13,966 bases of DNA from Dehalococcoidia bacterium (lineage in GTDB: Bacteria; Chloroflexota; Dehalococcoidia; Dehalococcoidales; JAUWYK01). The position numbers and the translations under genes are program-made. The notes beneath the pieces were generated by a model. The model saw nothing but the letters and a program-made list of their open reading frames with translations, was not told the DNA's origin and made no database searches. The stretch is taken from contig JAUWYK010000054.1 in NCBI GenBank assembly GCA_030615865.1, positions 1-13,966 on the forward strand, in the 5' to 3' direction. Positions 13,565 to 13,966 of the stretch are shown here, piece by piece (position 1 is the stretch's first letter; every line of letters starts with the position of its first letter).

Positions 13565-13966
13565 ATGTCAACAGAAGAGAACAAAGAAAATGCCCGCCGT
13601 GCTATCGAAGAGGTACTCAACAAGGGAGACCTGTCGTTAGCGGACGAGCTTGTTGACGCCAACTACATCGGGCATCAACCTGGCTTGCCGGATTTTAAAG
13701 GCCCAGAGGGCTTCAGGCAATACATGACCATGATGCGCACCGCTTTCCCCGACATTCATCTGACAATTGAAGACACGGTCGCCGAAGGGGATAAGGTGGT
13801 GATGCGTTACACAGGCCGGGGTACCCACAAGGGCGATTTGATGGGCATTGCTCCCACGGGCAAGCAAATTACAATTACAGGGATGGTCATGAGCCGCTAC
13901 GTAGGCGGTAAGCAAGTGGAAGCGTGGGTAGCCATGGACATGCTGGGCGTGTTGCAACAGATGGGT
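13565..13966 (+). CDS. SnoaL-like / ester cyclase family protein, 3' end cut by window
   Basis: 134 residues visible, no stop before the window end; family members are about 130-145 residues, so only a few are missing. It has the NTF2-like cone fold: ENARRAIEEVLNKGDLSLAD (8-27), a YIGHQPG segment (34-40), a FPDIHLTIEDTVAEGDKV core (61-78), RGTHKGDLMGIAPTGK (85-100), and VEAWVAMDMLGVLQQMG at the end (118-134). The family includes polyketide cyclases and many small-molecule isomerases or hydrolases of unknown substrate. AAGGAGG (13551-13557) 7 nt before the ATG is strong. Arginine is mostly CGN (six of seven), unlike the AGG/AGA-rich neighbours, and the gene is more GC-rich, hinting at a separate origin. 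Confidence 0.85.
   Translation, partial: MSTEENKENARRAIEEVLNKGDLSLADELVDANYIGHQPGLPDFKGPEGFRQYMTMMRTAFPDIHLTIEDTVAEGDKVVMRYTGRGTHKGDLMGIAPTGKQITITGMVMSRYVGGKQVEAWVAMDMLGVLQQMG

Noticed and set aside
13425..13640. 71-residue ORF as a full gene
   Set aside because: It lacks a good ribosome binding site and its last third overlaps the well-supported SnoaL-like gene in another frame. Only its first part, the repeat-encoded peptide, seems meaningful.

Overview
The window looks like chromosomal DNA of a Dehalococcoidia-type bacterium (Chloroflexota). This is inferred from gene content and style, not from a marker gene. The clues are archaeal-like enzymes (bifunctional sugar-1-phosphate nucleotidylyltransferases, a methanogen-type thymidylate synthase homologue, a geranylgeranyl-reductase-family flavoprotein), moderate GC, many AGG/ATA/CTA codons, tightly packed operons and GC-rich intergenic hairpin repeats.

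Layout. (1) 1-614, plus: an XRE-type regulator overlaps by 4 bp a 70-residue partner that lacks an HTH but appears to share the regulator's C-terminal helical segment; a 12-bp palindrome sits just before the regulator. (2) 767-841: tRNA-Gly(CCC) with encoded CCA. (3) 1151-5359, plus: an amino-sugar operon of two tandem GlmU-like proteins and GlmS, behind a TATAAT -10 box. The first GlmU-like protein keeps acetyltransferase residues; the second appears to have lost them. (4) 8486-5375, minus: a sirtuin, a geranylgeranyl-reductase-like flavoprotein and a lipoprotein with a metallopeptidase-like EExxHH motif, spaced 4-6 bp apart behind a good sigma70-type promoter. The leader of this operon carries two overlapping hairpins, one containing the Shine-Dalgarno. 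(5) 8601-8907, plus: a broken DnaJ-like gene, J-domain followed out of frame by a C-terminal chaperone fragment. (6) 12560-8913, minus: a five-gene run of two unrecognised proteins, a radical SAM enzyme, a thymidylate-synthase-like protein and a B3/B4-domain protein. (7) 12656-12761: a cluster of strong GC-rich inverted repeats. (8) 12821-13966, plus: a consensus promoter, a terminator-like hairpin embedded in a mini-ORF, a small alpha/beta-barrel-type protein and a SnoaL-like protein cut by the window end. A 46-bp direct repeat (44 identities) occurs on either side of the small barrel gene.

Functionally, GlmS makes glucosamine-6-phosphate and the GlmU-like proteins would act after a mutase (not in this window) to give UDP-GlcNAc or a related nucleotide sugar. 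The minus-strand operons look like housekeeping or lineage-specific metabolism of uncertain purpose. The least explained parts are the repeat/terminator cassette at 12820-13490, the regulator/partner pair at the left edge, the sirtuin leader and the EExxHH lipoprotein.
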